Positions 10,172 to 18,288 of a stretch of 42,743 nucleotides of DNA are shown here, in pieces. The stretch is from Methylobacillus sp. Lineage in GTDB: Bacteria > Pseudomonadota > Gammaproteobacteria > Burkholderiales > Methylophilaceae. The notes below the pieces were generated by a model that saw nothing but the letters and a program-made list of their open reading frames with translations, was not told the DNA's origin and made no database searches. The stretch covers positions 1 through 42,743 of the forward strand of contig JAITML010000075.1 of the NCBI GenBank assembly GCA_031277395.1. The letters run 5' to 3'. Every line of letters begins with the position of its first letter. The first letter of the stretch is position 1. A program made the translations under genes and the position numbers.

Positions 10172-10201
10172 CTGGCACTCTCAAAGCGAGAGTGCTAAAA
10201 T
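10172..10201 (+). promoter_or_regulatory. CIRCE-type operator (HrcA site) overlapping the rpoH promoter
   Basis: The inverted repeat CTGGCACTC (10172-10180), a nine-base spacer, and GAGTGCTAA (10190-10198) matches the CIRCE consensus TTAGCACTC-N9-GAGTGCTAA at 16 of 18 arm positions. CIRCE is bound by the heat-shock repressor HrcA. A plausible promoter is built into it: -35 CTGGCA (10172-10177), 18 bases, -10 TAAAAT (10196-10201). Bound repressor would cover both hexamers. The start codon of rpoH is 34 bases further on. No hrcA gene is in the window. Confidence 0.8.
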
Positions 10202-10231
10202 GAACCCATTCATTCAGGAGGTGCCTGTTTA

Positions 10232-11089
10232 ATGAGCTATTCCCTGGCCTTGCCCATGCCGTCTGCGGTTGAAAGCCTGGATCGCTACTTGCAGACGATA
10301 CGTTCCTTCCCCGTACTTACGGCGGAGGAGGAGCATGACTACGCCACGCGCTTGCGCCGCGACGATGATTTGGACGCAGCGAAGCATCTGATTCTTTCGC
10401 ATCTGCGGCTTGTCGTCAGCATCGCCCGTGGTTATTCCGGTTATGGCTTGCCGCAGGCCGATCTGATACAGGAAGGCAATATCGGGCTGATGAAAGCGGT
10501 GCGCCGCTTTGACCCGGAGCGTGGCGTGCGCCTCGTATCGTTTGCCGTGCACTGGATCAAGGCGGAAATTCACGAGTTTATCCTGCGCAACTGGCGCATG
10601 GTCAAGGTCGCCACGACCAAGGCGCAGCGCAAGCTGTTCTTTAATCTGCGCAGCATGAAAACGCACAGCGGCAGCTTGCGCCCGGATGAGGTGCTGGAGA
10701 TCGCGCGTGAATTGAAGGTAAAGCCGGAAGAAGTGGTCGAGATGGAATTACGCCTGGGCGGACAGGATATCGCGCTGGAATCGCATGACGAGGAGGATGG
10801 CGAAGAAAGCTGGAGCCCGATAGCATATCTGCAAGACCAGCGCCCCGAACCCTCGGAATTGCTTGCCGATCATGAGGTTGAAGTGCTGCAAATCTCGGGG
10901 CTGGAGACCGCGCTGAACAGCCTTGACGACCGCAGCCGCCGCATTCTGGAAGCGCGCTGGCTCAAGGAAAACGAGGGTGCCACTCTGCATGAGCTTGCCG
11001 CCGAATACGGCGTTTCCGCCGAGCGCATCCGCCAGATTGAGCAGAAGGCGATGCAGAAGATGAAGGCTGTTATCAGCGCAGCAGTGTAA
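10232..11089 (+). CDS. rpoH: RNA polymerase sigma-32 factor (heat shock)
   Basis: RpoH directs RNA polymerase to heat-shock promoters. The 285-residue length is standard. Region 2 includes HLILSHLRLVVSIARGYSGYG and DLIQEGNIGLMKAV. The RpoH box, diagnostic of sigma-32, is QRKLFFNLR. Region 4 ends with the helix-turn-helix LHELAAEYGVSAERIRQIEQ. A strong ribosome site AGGAGGT (10216-10222) precedes the ATG. The upstream CIRCE element implies control by HrcA, unlike the E. coli gene. A terminator follows at 11112-11140. Confidence 0.97.
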   Translation: MSYSLALPMPSAVESLDRYLQTIRSFPVLTAEEEHDYATRLRRDDDLDAAKHLILSHLRLVVSIARGYSGYGLPQADLIQEGNIGLMKAVRRFDPERGVRLVSFAVHWIKAEIHEFILRNWRMVKVATTKAQRKLFFNLRSMKTHSGSLRPDEVLEIARELKVKPEEVVEMELRLGGQDIALESHDEEDGEESWSPIAYLQDQRPEPSELLADHEVEVLQISGLETALNSLDDRSRRILEARWLKENEGATLHELAAEYGVSAERIRQIEQKAMQKMKAVISAAV

Positions 11090-11111
11090 ATCTCCGCGTC
11101 TCTGACACAAT

Positions 11112-11140
11112 AAAAAAGGGCAGCCTGGCTGCCCTTTTTT
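11112..11140. terminator. Bidirectional terminator between rpoH and the ccoS group
   Basis: The perfect stem GGGCAGC/GCTGCCC (11118-11124 with 11128-11134) has a three-base loop. It is flanked by six A on the left and six T on the right, so it can end transcripts on both strands. It closes rpoH on the plus strand. On the minus strand it comes 15 bases after the small gene at 11155-11253. Confidence 0.9.
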
Positions 11141-11154
11141 CGCGCTTCTGTTGG

Positions 11155-11253
11155 TTACGCGAACAAGATCACGGAGAAAAATGAAATCCACGCCCAGACA
11201 ATCAGCGCCATGATTACGGTGACCGGCAAGTTTTCCCACGAAAAAAAGCTCAT
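11155..11253 (-). CDS. Small single-span membrane protein downstream of ccoS (32 residues)
   Basis: An ATG at 11253 opens a 32-codon frame ending with TAA at 11155-11157. The peptide begins MSFFSWENLP and continues with about 20 hydrophobic residues (VTVIMALIVWAWISFFSVIL), ending FA, so it is a single membrane span with almost no soluble part. GGGAG lies upstream at usable distance. It sits 27 bases after ccoS on the same strand, and the bidirectional terminator follows 15 bases after its stop, so the transcript unit seems built to include it. I do not recognise the family. Small membrane subunits are common in terminal oxidases, so a role with the cbb3 oxidase is possible but only inferred. 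Confidence 0.6.
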   Translation of the reverse strand: MSFFSWENLPVTVIMALIVWAWISFFSVILFA

Positions 11254-11280
11254 TTCTCGACTCCCTGCTTGATTAAAAAA

Positions 11281-11487
11281 CTATCCCAGTTTATTCGCTT
11301 CATTTTCCGATTTCAAGCGCTGATTGAAGGGAATCAGCGGATCATCATCATCCATGAGAATGCGTTGAGCGGGACCTTCGAGGTCGTCAAACTGGCCGGA
11401 TCGGATCGCCCAGAACACACCCACAGCCGCCGCGCCTACAAATACCAGCGTTAACGCAAACAGAAACAGCAGATTTCCGAAGATCAT
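11281..11487 (-). CDS. ccoS: cbb3-type cytochrome oxidase maturation protein CcoS
   Basis: CcoS is a small inner-membrane protein needed for cofactor insertion into cbb3-type cytochrome c oxidase. The 68-residue product has one N-terminal membrane helix (about 4-27) followed by the family hallmark RSGQFDDLEGPA and then ILMDDDDP. It normally sits beside ccoG, ccoH and ccoI; here it is separated from them. Its ATG overlaps the stop of a dynamin-like GTPase gene in ATGA, so the two are co-translated. Confidence 0.92.
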   Translation of the reverse strand: MIFGNLLFLFALTLVFVGAAAVGVFWAIRSGQFDDLEGPAQRILMDDDDPLIPFNQRLKSENEANKLG

Positions 11488-13520
11488 GGGGTGACCAATG
11501 TTTTCTTTTCGGATGCGGCCTGTTCCTCGACGCCCAGCGCAGCACCGATATGTCGATGCAAGGTTGCAAGATCATTCATCTGCGCGCTGACGGCTTGATT
11601 CAGGCCTTCCAGTTCGGTAATCCGGTCTTCCAGCGAGTCGGTCGCCTGCCCAATGCGCTTGATGCTTTCCAGGCGGCGGCGCAGTTGCAACTGCTGTTCA
11701 CGAATTTGCGATTCCATCGGCGCCATCACGACATTCAGCCAGTTGGCAACATCGCGGTTGGTGATTTCGTAAACGTTCACAACGCGATTCGCCACGGTTT
11801 CAAAGAACTTGGTAGTCAGCGCCATTTTCTCGTTCACCAGCATGTTCACAGCGGTGTCGAACTGCTCCTTGTAGGTATGCTCCAGCTTGCCCAGTTCCCG
11901 CTGATAGCGCTCGGTCGAAAAACCGGGGGGATTAATGGGCGATATGCCGTGATCCTTCGCATATTTCTTGTACATCGCATCCATCATGAGCTTGATTTCG
12001 GCGCTCTGCTCTTCGGAATTGGTCATGCGCTCGTTGACGTCTTCGAAGAATCTGTCCATGGCCGCGCGTATGGTTCTGGTGAAGTTGGCCGACACCATTG
12101 CTTGCCGGGTCTTGGTGACATCCGTGCGCAACCTGTCCATGCCGAGATAGGAGAAAAGCTCGTCGCGGTGCTTGCCGAACACGCGCAACAACGCCTGAAA
12201 GCGCCGCAGGTCGCCTTCAAATGCCTCGCGCTCTTCCTTGACCTTGCTCATCATGTGCTCGACCACATTGGTGTTCTGTCCGCGCAAACCATGCAGTTCT
12301 TCAAGCTGATCGGCAAGGCTTTGGCGACGCGATTCCAGCAGCAGATTGGTGTTGGTGACCAGATCCTCAATTTCACTTTCCGTGTTGTCGCGGACGATCT
12401 CCTTCTTGGAAAGCACAACTTCGCCGGACAGCGCGCTTTGCAATTCGGGCAGACGGCTTCTTGCCAGCAGTTCATCGTCGTCGGTAATCTTGGCGAGCAG
12501 GCCTTTTTGCGCGGATACCGGGAAAATATGACTGGCATCGAGATCCAGCAATTCGGCGCTGGTTTTGATCTGCTTGTTGATTTCCTTTTCAACCGCACGT
12601 TCATTTTTCAACTCGTCCCACAGGCCGTCAATCTTGTTCAGCACGGCCAGACGCCCGCGTTGTTTCCAGCGCGCACCACTGATGTATTTGCGCCAGACAT
12701 CGCTTTCGGATTTGGTGACGCCGGTATCCGCTGCGAGCACGAACAGCACCGCATGCGCATTCGGCAGCATATTGAGCGTCAACTCAGGTTCGGTACCGAT
12801 GGCGTTGAGGCCCGGCGTATCGAGAATGACCAAGCCCTGTTCCAGCAGGGGATGCGGGAAATTGATGATGGCGTAACGCCAGGCCGGGATATCCACCGTG
12901 CCGTCATCGTTGAGATTGAGCGCGTCATCCGGGTTGGCGGGGTCGTACAACTCGTAACGTTGCGCCTCGTCCGCCGTCACGCGCTTGGTGCGGCTGACTT
13001 CGGTGAACGCGCTGATCATGCTCTCGCTGGAATTCACGTCAAACTTGATGGTTGTCCACTCATTGGGCAGGCGTTTGTATTCAGAGGTGGTAATGTCGGT
13101 TTCGCGGGTTTCAATTGGCAGCAGGGCGAGCGCCGAGGGACGCGCCGCATCGTACAGCAATTCCGTCGGACACATCGTGGTGCGACCGGCGCTGGACGGC
13201 AACAACCGCTGACCGTAATCGGCAAAGAAAATTGCATTGATAAGCTCGGATTTGCCGCGCGAAAACTCGGCGACAAAAGCCACGTGCAGCTTGTCTTCAT
13301 GCAACCTGTCGAGCAGTTGCTGAATGCGCAGATCGGTCTGCGCATCGTTCAGCTCCTGTCTAACCAGCCAATTGCGATAATCACCTATGCTGTCAATCAG
13401 GGTTTTTCGCCACGCACTGTAAGCCGCAAACTGATCGGCCAGTTCGGTTTTATCGATAGCCACCTGATTGGCGGATTTGCTCTTTCCTGCGGCTTGGTCG
13501 GTTGACTTGTTTTTTGCCAT
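11484..13520 (-). CDS. Bacterial dynamin-like GTPase
   Basis: This 678-residue protein belongs to the dynamin superfamily. G1 is EFSRGKSE (about 85-92) and the following TTMCPTE supplies the G2 threonine. G3 is DTPGLNAIG (234-242) and G4 is NKIDGL (295-300). The region after about 340 is long and helical, with heptad-rich stretches at 385-440 and 610-660, as in dynamin stalks. The N-terminal 30 residues are polar and Lys-rich. No membrane helix is obvious. Bacterial relatives remodel or protect membranes. The coupling to ccoS suggests a membrane-biogenesis role, but that is inference. Confidence 0.85.
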   Translation of the reverse strand: MAKNKSTDQAAGKSKSANQVAIDKTELADQFAAYSAWRKTLIDSIGDYRNWLVRQELNDAQTDLRIQQLLDRLHEDKLHVAFVAEFSRGKSELINAIFFADYGQRLLPSSAGRTTMCPTELLYDAARPSALALLPIETRETDITTSEYKRLPNEWTTIKFDVNSSESMISAFTEVSRTKRVTADEAQRYELYDPANPDDALNLNDDGTVDIPAWRYAIINFPHPLLEQGLVILDTPGLNAIGTEPELTLNMLPNAHAVLFVLAADTGVTKSESDVWRKYISGARWKQRGRLAVLNKIDGLWDELKNERAVEKEINKQIKTSAELLDLDASHIFPVSAQKGLLAKITDDDELLARSRLPELQSALSGEVVLSKKEIVRDNTESEIEDLVTNTNLLLESRRQSLADQLEELHGLRGQNTNVVEHMMSKVKEEREAFEGDLRRFQALLRVFGKHRDELFSYLGMDRLRTDVTKTRQAMVSANFTRTIRAAMDRFFEDVNERMTNSEEQSAEIKLMMDAMYKKYAKDHGISPINPPGFSTERYQRELGKLEHTYKEQFDTAVNMLVNEKMALTTKFFETVANRVVNVYEITNRDVANWLNVVMAPMESQIREQQLQLRRRLESIKRIGQATDSLEDRITELEGLNQAVSAQMNDLATLHRHIGAALGVEEQAASEKKTLVTP

Positions 13521-13651
13521 GATATTTCTTTCGTCAGAATACTGCCTGTCGTTAAATATTTATTGTTTGATTCTGCACGTGCTACGGCTGATTCCGTCAC
13601 CAGCTGTTATTCTCCGGCGCGAGCCGTTGTTGTATTTGTACCCTGTGGGAA

Positions 13652-13682
13652 ATTGTCAATAATCAAGGAGATATTGTCAATA
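13652..13682. promoter_or_regulatory. Two palindromic ATTGTCAATA repeats, two helical turns apart
   Basis: ATTGTCAATA occurs at 13652-13661 and again at 13673-13682. The nine-base core ATTGTCAAT is itself a perfect palindrome around its central T. The 21-base spacing puts both copies on the same face of the helix, as for tandem regulator sites. They lie between the divergent dynamin-like GTPase gene and ubiE. I cannot name the binding protein. Confidence 0.4.
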
Positions 13683-13724
13683 CCCGCTCGTCAGAAGGGT
13701 TGTACCGCCAGGCAAGCCGCGATC

Positions 13725-13733
13725 TGCTATTAT
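13725..13733 (+). promoter_or_regulatory. Possible extended -10 promoter for ubiE
   Basis: TGC followed by TATTAT (13728-13733) forms an extended -10 element 49 bases before the ubiE start. No convincing -35 hexamer is present, as is common with extended -10 promoters. The paired palindromes at 13652-13682 would sit at roughly -84 and -63 from the implied start. Confidence 0.35.
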
Positions 13734-13782
13734 TTTGGTATCGACAATCACCCTGACCGGCCTTGCTATCAAAGGAACAACC

Positions 13783-14520
13783 ATGAGCGAAAACACCACG
13801 CATTTCGGTTTTGCAACCGTTAACGAATCGGAAAAGGCGCGCAAGGTCGGCGCGGTTTTCCATTCGGTTGCAAGCCGCTATGACCTCATGAATGATGTCA
13901 TGTCCGCCGGACTGCACCGACTGTGGAAACGATTCACCGTTGAAACCAGCGGCGTGCTGCCCGGCAATCGCGTGCTCGATATCGCGGGCGGCAGCGGTGA
14001 TTTGTCACGCCTGTTCGCGAAAAAAGTCGGCAAGTTGGGGAAAGTTGTCCTGACCGACATCAACGCTTCCATGCTCGCCGTCGGGCGCGATCATATGCTG
14101 GACCAGGGCCTGGCCGTTCCGGTCACGCAGTGCGATGCGGAAAAACTGCCCTTCCCCGACAATTATTTTGATTGCGTTTCTGTCGCCTTTGGCCTGCGCA
14201 ACATGACGCACAAGGATGCCGCGCTCAAGGAAATGCACCGCGTGCTCAAACCCGGCGGACGTTTGCTGGTGCTGGAATTTTCGCAAGTGTGGAAACCGCT
14301 GCAACCTGCTTATGACGCCTATTCGTTCAAACTGCTGCCGGTCATGGGCAAGCTGTTCGCGAACGATGCCGACAGCTATCGCTATCTTGCCGAATCCATA
14401 CGCATGCATCCCGATCAGGAAACATTGAAGCAGATGATGCTGGATGCGGGCTTTGACCGGGTCGATTACCACAACCTGACCGCTGGCGTGGTCGCGCTGC
14501 ACAAGGGAACAAAATATTGA
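13783..14520 (+). CDS. ubiE: Ubiquinone/menaquinone biosynthesis C-methyltransferase UbiE
   Basis: UbiE is a SAM-dependent C-methyltransferase acting on the benzoquinol ring in ubiquinone synthesis (and on demethylmenaquinol where menaquinone is made). The start is the ATG at 13783 ([10 protein letters not shown]), 245 residues. Family marks are [16 protein letters not shown] near the N-terminus, the SAM loop [35 protein letters not shown], and [15 protein letters not shown]. The stop overlaps the TTG start of the next gene. It is the first gene of ubiE-ubiJ-ubiB. Confidence 0.96.
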   Translation: MSENTTHFGFATVNESEKARKVGAVFHSVASRYDLMNDVMSAGLHRLWKRFTVETSGVLPGNRVLDIAGGSGDLSRLFAKKVGKLGKVVLTDINASMLAVGRDHMLDQGLAVPVTQCDAEKLPFPDNYFDCVSVAFGLRNMTHKDAALKEMHRVLKPGGRLLVLEFSQVWKPLQPAYDAYSFKLLPVMGKLFANDADSYRYLAESIRMHPDQETLKQMMLDAGFDRVDYHNLTAGVVALHKGTKY

Positions 14521-15083
14521 AGCCGACCGCCGATGTGCTGAATCACCTGCTGCGCCAAAACACTTGGGCAGGCGAGCAATTGCGCGTATTTTCGGGAAAA
14601 ACCGTGCGCCTTTCCCTGCTGCCTTTTTCTTCCGATTTACTGATCACGCCCACGGGCGAATTTTCTGCCGCTCTCGAACAAACACCTGTTGATGCGGAAA
14701 TCACGCTCAGCCCGAGCGCCGCGTTGCGCGCAGCATTCAATCCTGAAACTGCACATCAGGCGGCAAGCGTGAACGGCGATACGGAGCTGGCTGCCGCTAT
14801 GGGAAAAGTGCTGCGCGATCTGCGCTGGGACGCGGAAGCGGATTTGAGTCGCGTCGTTGGCGATATTCCCGCGCATGAAATCGCTCAAGCCGGTTCCCGA
14901 GCGAAACAGGAAGTCGCGCGCAAAGCCTCCGCGCTGGCCGGAATGCTCTCCGAATTCTGGCTTGAAGAACAGCCGCAGATCGCAAAGAAACGCCATCTGG
15001 AACAGTTTTTTCAGTCAATAAACACATTGCGCGATGATGTTGGACGTTTGGAAAAACGGCTTGATCGCCTGATGAAAGAATAA
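14517..15083 (+). CDS. ubiJ: Ubiquinone biosynthesis accessory factor UbiJ (SCP2 domain)
   Basis: UbiJ is a lipid-binding scaffold protein of the ubiquinone synthesis complex. The 188-residue product starts with TTG at 14517, overlapping the ubiE stop, with AAGGGA upstream as ribosome site. Its first half is an SCP2-type lipid-binding domain ([26 protein letters not shown]). The end ([22 protein letters not shown]) is a coiled coil, as in known UbiJ. Position between ubiE and ubiB is the standard arrangement. Confidence 0.9.
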   Translation: MKPTADVLNHLLRQNTWAGEQLRVFSGKTVRLSLLPFSSDLLITPTGEFSAALEQTPVDAEITLSPSAALRAAFNPETAHQAASVNGDTELAAAMGKVLRDLRWDAEADLSRVVGDIPAHEIAQAGSRAKQEVARKASALAGMLSEFWLEEQPQIAKKRHLEQFFQSINTLRDDVGRLEKRLDRLMKE

Positions 15084-15090
15084 AATTCTG

Positions 15091-16578
15091 ATGCGTTTTT
15101 TCCGATTACTTCGCATTTTGTTTGTGAGTCTGCGCTTCGGCCTCACCGAATTTTTACCCGGTTGCACGCATCTGCGTTGTTGTCGTTCCAGTCTGCCGCG
15201 CGGAGTGCGCTTGCGGCGCGCGCTGGAAACGCTGGGGCCGATTTTCGTCAAGTTCGGGCAGATGCTTTCAACGCGCCGCGATCTGATTCCGCTCGATATT
15301 GCCGACGAACTCGCGCAACTGCAGGACAACGTGCCGCCCTTCCCCGCCAATCAGGTACACGCAGTTTTGCGCGAGGCCTACGGCACGGATGTCACAGCCA
15401 TTTTCGCGGAATTTGAATCCACTCCCATCGCCAGCGCCTCGGTCGCGCAGGTGCATTTCGCAACGCTGGCGGATGGCAAACCGGTCGCAGTCAAAATTTT
15501 GCGTCCCGGCATTTCTGCCGTCATCGCCAAGGATCTTGCGCTGCTCGACATGGCAGCAATGCTGATGGAAAAATTATGGGCAGACGGCAAACGCCTGCGC
15601 CCGCGCGAAGTCGTCGCGGAGTTTGGCAGACATCTGCACAACGAACTCGACCTCATGCTTGAAGCCGCAAATTGCAGCCAGTTGCGCCGCAATTTCGCCG
15701 ACGGGCGTTTGTTGCTGGTGCCGGAAGTTTATTGGGATGCCTGCCGCGAGCAGGTCATGGTGATGGAGCGCATGAGCGGCACGCCCATCAGCCAGGTCGC
15801 ACGTTTGCGCGAGCTTGGCATCGATATCCCGCAGCTTGCGCGCAACGGTGTCGAAATCTTTTTTACGCAGGTTTTCCGCGACAGTTTTTTCCATGCCGAC
15901 ATGCACCCCGGTAATATTTTCGTCGCCGATGATGGCCGCTACGTCGCGCTCGATTTCGGCATCATGGGCACGCTTACCGATATCGACAAACAATATCTCG
16001 CGCGCAATTTCCTCGCCTTTTTCCGCCGCGACTACCGGGAAGTAGCACGCGCCCACATTGAATCCGGCTGGGTGCCCAAGAATACTCCGCAAGGTGAATT
16101 TGAAAACGCCATCCGCGCCGCCTGTGAGCCCATCTTCGACAAACCGCTCAAGGATATTTCCTTTGGCCGCGTGCTGCTGCGCCTGTTCCAGACCTCGCGC
16201 CGCTTTGGCGTGGTGATACAACCGCAACTCGTCATGCTGCAAAAAACATTGCTCAACATCGAAGGTCTGGGGCGCGAACTCGACCCCGATCTTGATTTAT
16301 GGAAAACCGCCAAACCTTATCTGGAGCGATGGATGAGCGAGCAAATGGGCTGGCGCGGCATAGCTGAAAGCCTGCGCAAGGAAGCTCCATACTGGGGGAA
16401 AATCCTGCCGCAACTGCCGAGGCTGCTGCACGAACGCCGCGACGATTTGCGGCAGTTGATCGATCAACTGCAAGCGCTGGAAAAACACCAACAACGCCGC
16501 AATAATTTACTCGTCTGGGGAATTTTCGCCGTCACTCTGTTCGCGCTGGTTCAGCTTGCTTTGCTGTTGTTGGAATAG
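15091..16578 (+). CDS. ubiB: Ubiquinone biosynthesis protein UbiB (ABC1/ADCK-type atypical kinase)
   Basis: UbiB is a membrane-anchored ATPase of the ABC1/ADCK/COQ8 family needed for aerobic ubiquinone synthesis. The 495-residue product has the family KxGQ motif ([10 protein letters not shown], about 52-61), the Ala-rich loop [10 protein letters not shown], the catalytic loop [10 protein letters not shown] and the metal-binding ALDFGIMG. The C-terminus is a membrane helix ([20 protein letters not shown], about 471-490). It follows ubiJ by seven bases. It converges on mutM with 16 bases between stops and no clear terminator. Confidence 0.95.
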   Translation: MRFFRLLRILFVSLRFGLTEFLPGCTHLRCCRSSLPRGVRLRRALETLGPIFVKFGQMLSTRRDLIPLDIADELAQLQDNVPPFPANQVHAVLREAYGTDVTAIFAEFESTPIASASVAQVHFATLADGKPVAVKILRPGISAVIAKDLALLDMAAMLMEKLWADGKRLRPREVVAEFGRHLHNELDLMLEAANCSQLRRNFADGRLLLVPEVYWDACREQVMVMERMSGTPISQVARLRELGIDIPQLARNGVEIFFTQVFRDSFFHADMHPGNIFVADDGRYVALDFGIMGTLTDIDKQYLARNFLAFFRRDYREVARAHIESGWVPKNTPQGEFENAIRAACEPIFDKPLKDISFGRVLLRLFQTSRRFGVVIQPQLVMLQKTLLNIEGLGRELDPDLDLWKTAKPYLERWMSEQMGWRGIAESLRKEAPYWGKILPQLPRLLHERRDDLRQLIDQLQALEKHQQRRNNLLVWGIFAVTLFALVQLALLLLE

Positions 16579-16594
16579 CGAACTGTCTCAACCC

Positions 16595-17410
16595 TCACCG
16601 TGCCTGACAGCGCGGACAATAGAACGTCGAACGCTGCCCCTGTTTGATGGCTTTGATCTCAGTGCTGCAAACCTTGCACGGCTCTCCGGCACGGGCATAG
16701 ACGTAGTATTCCTGTTGGAAATAGCCAGGGTTGCCATCCACACCGAAAAAATCGCGCAAGCTGCTGCCGCCGGCGCGAATGGCATCGTTCAGCGTGGCTT
16801 TTATTTCCTGCGCGAGGCGTTCGCAGCGGGAGCGGCTGAGTTTATGGGCGGGAAGTTTCGGATTGATGCGGGCGCGGAACAGCGATTCGCTCGCGTAAAT
16901 ATTGCCCACGCCGACGACAAGGTGGCCGTCCATCAGGGTTGGTTTGATCGCGGAAGTTCTGCTGCGTAGGCCGCGATGCAACCATGCGCCATTGAATGCA
17001 TCGTCCAGCGGTTCGATGCCGAGCCTGGCGATGACAGGATGGCTTTCAAGCTCTTGCGCCCACAGCACGGCGCCGAAACGGCGCGGATCGCGCAGGCGAA
17101 GCACGGCGCCATTGTCGAATTGCAGATCGACATGATCGTGTTTTCCGGGCGGCTCAAATGTTTCGAGATGGCACAGGCATCCCGACATGCCGAGGTGCAC
17201 AATCAACGTGCCGTGGTCGAAATGAATCAGCAGATATTTGGCGCGGCGCGACAAACGGCGCACAGCTTGCCCGCACAACAGCGCGTTGAGATTTTTCGGA
17301 ACCGGCCAGCGTAACGCCGGATTGCGAACCGTGACCTGCGCGATGATGCGGTCTTTGAGCGGGCGTTCGAGACCGCGCAATGTGGTCTCGACCTCCGGTA
17401 GCTCTGGCAT
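16595..17410 (-). CDS. mutM: Formamidopyrimidine-DNA glycosylase
   Basis: MutM (Fpg) removes 8-oxoguanine and ring-opened purines from DNA and nicks the backbone. The 271-residue product starts MPELPEVET, with Pro2 and Glu3 as catalytic residues after Met removal. Lys58 in RRAKYLLI corresponds to the conserved Lys57. The helix-two-turn-helix region covers VVGVGNIYASE. The zinc finger is CKVC (about 245-248) and CPRC (265-268). Its ATG overlaps the stop of the DUF4340 gene (TAATG), so it is the last gene of the ABC exporter operon. Confidence 0.97.
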   Translation of the reverse strand: MPELPEVETTLRGLERPLKDRIIAQVTVRNPALRWPVPKNLNALLCGQAVRRLSRRAKYLLIHFDHGTLIVHLGMSGCLCHLETFEPPGKHDHVDLQFDNGAVLRLRDPRRFGAVLWAQELESHPVIARLGIEPLDDAFNGAWLHRGLRSRTSAIKPTLMDGHLVVGVGNIYASESLFRARINPKLPAHKLSRSRCERLAQEIKATLNDAIRAGGSSLRDFFGVDGNPGYFQQEYYVYARAGEPCKVCSTEIKAIKQGQRSTFYCPRCQAR

Positions 17411-18288
17411 TACTTGGGCACGCCGACCGGCGGATTGAGCAGCGTAAAGCCGAGATCAGCGGCGTAGTGGTAGGCCATGCCTTCGTCAGGACGCGCAAGG
17501 ACGAGTTCAGGCGACTCCAGTTGTTTGTCAACATGGATGCGCTTGCCGTCCTTGAGTATGATTTCAAAATACGGATAGGTTTTCCGGGAATCGAACGTAT
17601 AGGGTTCAACCGAATTGGCGCGCAGGGTTTTCCAGCCGTCGCCGAACCAGTCATCGAGTTCGCCCGGCGCCGGTTTGGCGTTGGGAATCGACACTTTCCA
17701 GTTCGCGCCGTCGCGCTCGACCACAAGACCGGTCTCTTCCCATTGTTCCAGATGCGAAAAATCAAAGCCGACGACTTCCTCGCCCGGCGCGATCAGATGT
17801 TTGTCCAGCATTTCCACAATTTGCGTTCCGGCTACATCATAAAACTGCGTCGAGACCAGATAAATCGCATTTTCAAACGCGATGTACTGACGGTCATTAA
17901 CCGGGTTAGTGGTGCCGAACAGCATTTCCTTGTCGTTCAGTTCAAGGCGTAGCGAAGGCTGGTTGAGACCGTAACGCGCAAGATCCGCAGTATCGAATTT
18001 GTCCGTGCTGTCGGCATCAAGCACGGCAAGCAATTTGCCGATGACTTCCTCGCCTGCCCGCGCGGTATAAGGCTGCACGAGCCGCCAGTGGCCATCCTGT
18101 TTTTCGAAAACGACCGGGTTCTTGGCGGGGAATTCGATTGTGATTTTGTTGATGGCGGATGAATTGATCGCCGACACCTTGATCACGTCGGTCGCGGTTT
18201 CTTCTTTTTTCGGGGTAAGGTAAAGAAAAATCCCCAGCCCCACGATCACTGCCAGCAGCGCCAGATTCACGAGCCAGCGGGATTTCAT
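17410..18288 (-). CDS. DUF4340 domain protein, membrane-anchored
   Basis: Starting at the ATG at 18288 the product has 292 residues. An N-terminal membrane helix (MKSRWLVNLALLAVIVGLGI, residues 1-20) is followed by a DUF4340 beta-rich region with repeated motifs such as WRLVQPYTARAGEEVIGKLL and DLARYGLNQPSLRLEL. In many bacteria this family follows a Gld-type ABC transporter and a GldG-like protein, as here. It overlaps the GldG-like gene by four bases (ATGA). Its precise role is not established; it is probably an extracytoplasmic accessory of that exporter. Confidence 0.8.
   Translation of the reverse strand: MKSRWLVNLALLAVIVGLGIFLYLTPKKEETATDVIKVSAINSSAINKITIEFPAKNPVVFEKQDGHWRLVQPYTARAGEEVIGKLLAVLDADSTDKFDTADLARYGLNQPSLRLELNDKEMLFGTTNPVNDRQYIAFENAIYLVSTQFYDVAGTQIVEMLDKHLIAPGEEVVGFDFSHLEQWEETGLVVERDGANWKVSIPNAKPAPGELDDWFGDGWKTLRANSVEPYTFDSRKTYPYFEIILKDGKRIHVDKQLESPELVLARPDEGMAYHYAADLGFTLLNPPVGVPK

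Noticed and set aside
11550-13505. 651-codon open frame antisense to the dynamin-like GTPase
   Set aside because: It mirrors the GTPase gene codon for codon. It has no ribosome site, and its translation shows no domain. Long antisense frames are common in GC-rich coding DNA.
13652-13682. FNR or CRP sites at the ATTGTCAATA repeats
   Set aside because: The sequence does not fit TTGAT-N4-ATCAA or TGTGA-N6-TCACA, so no known regulator is assigned.
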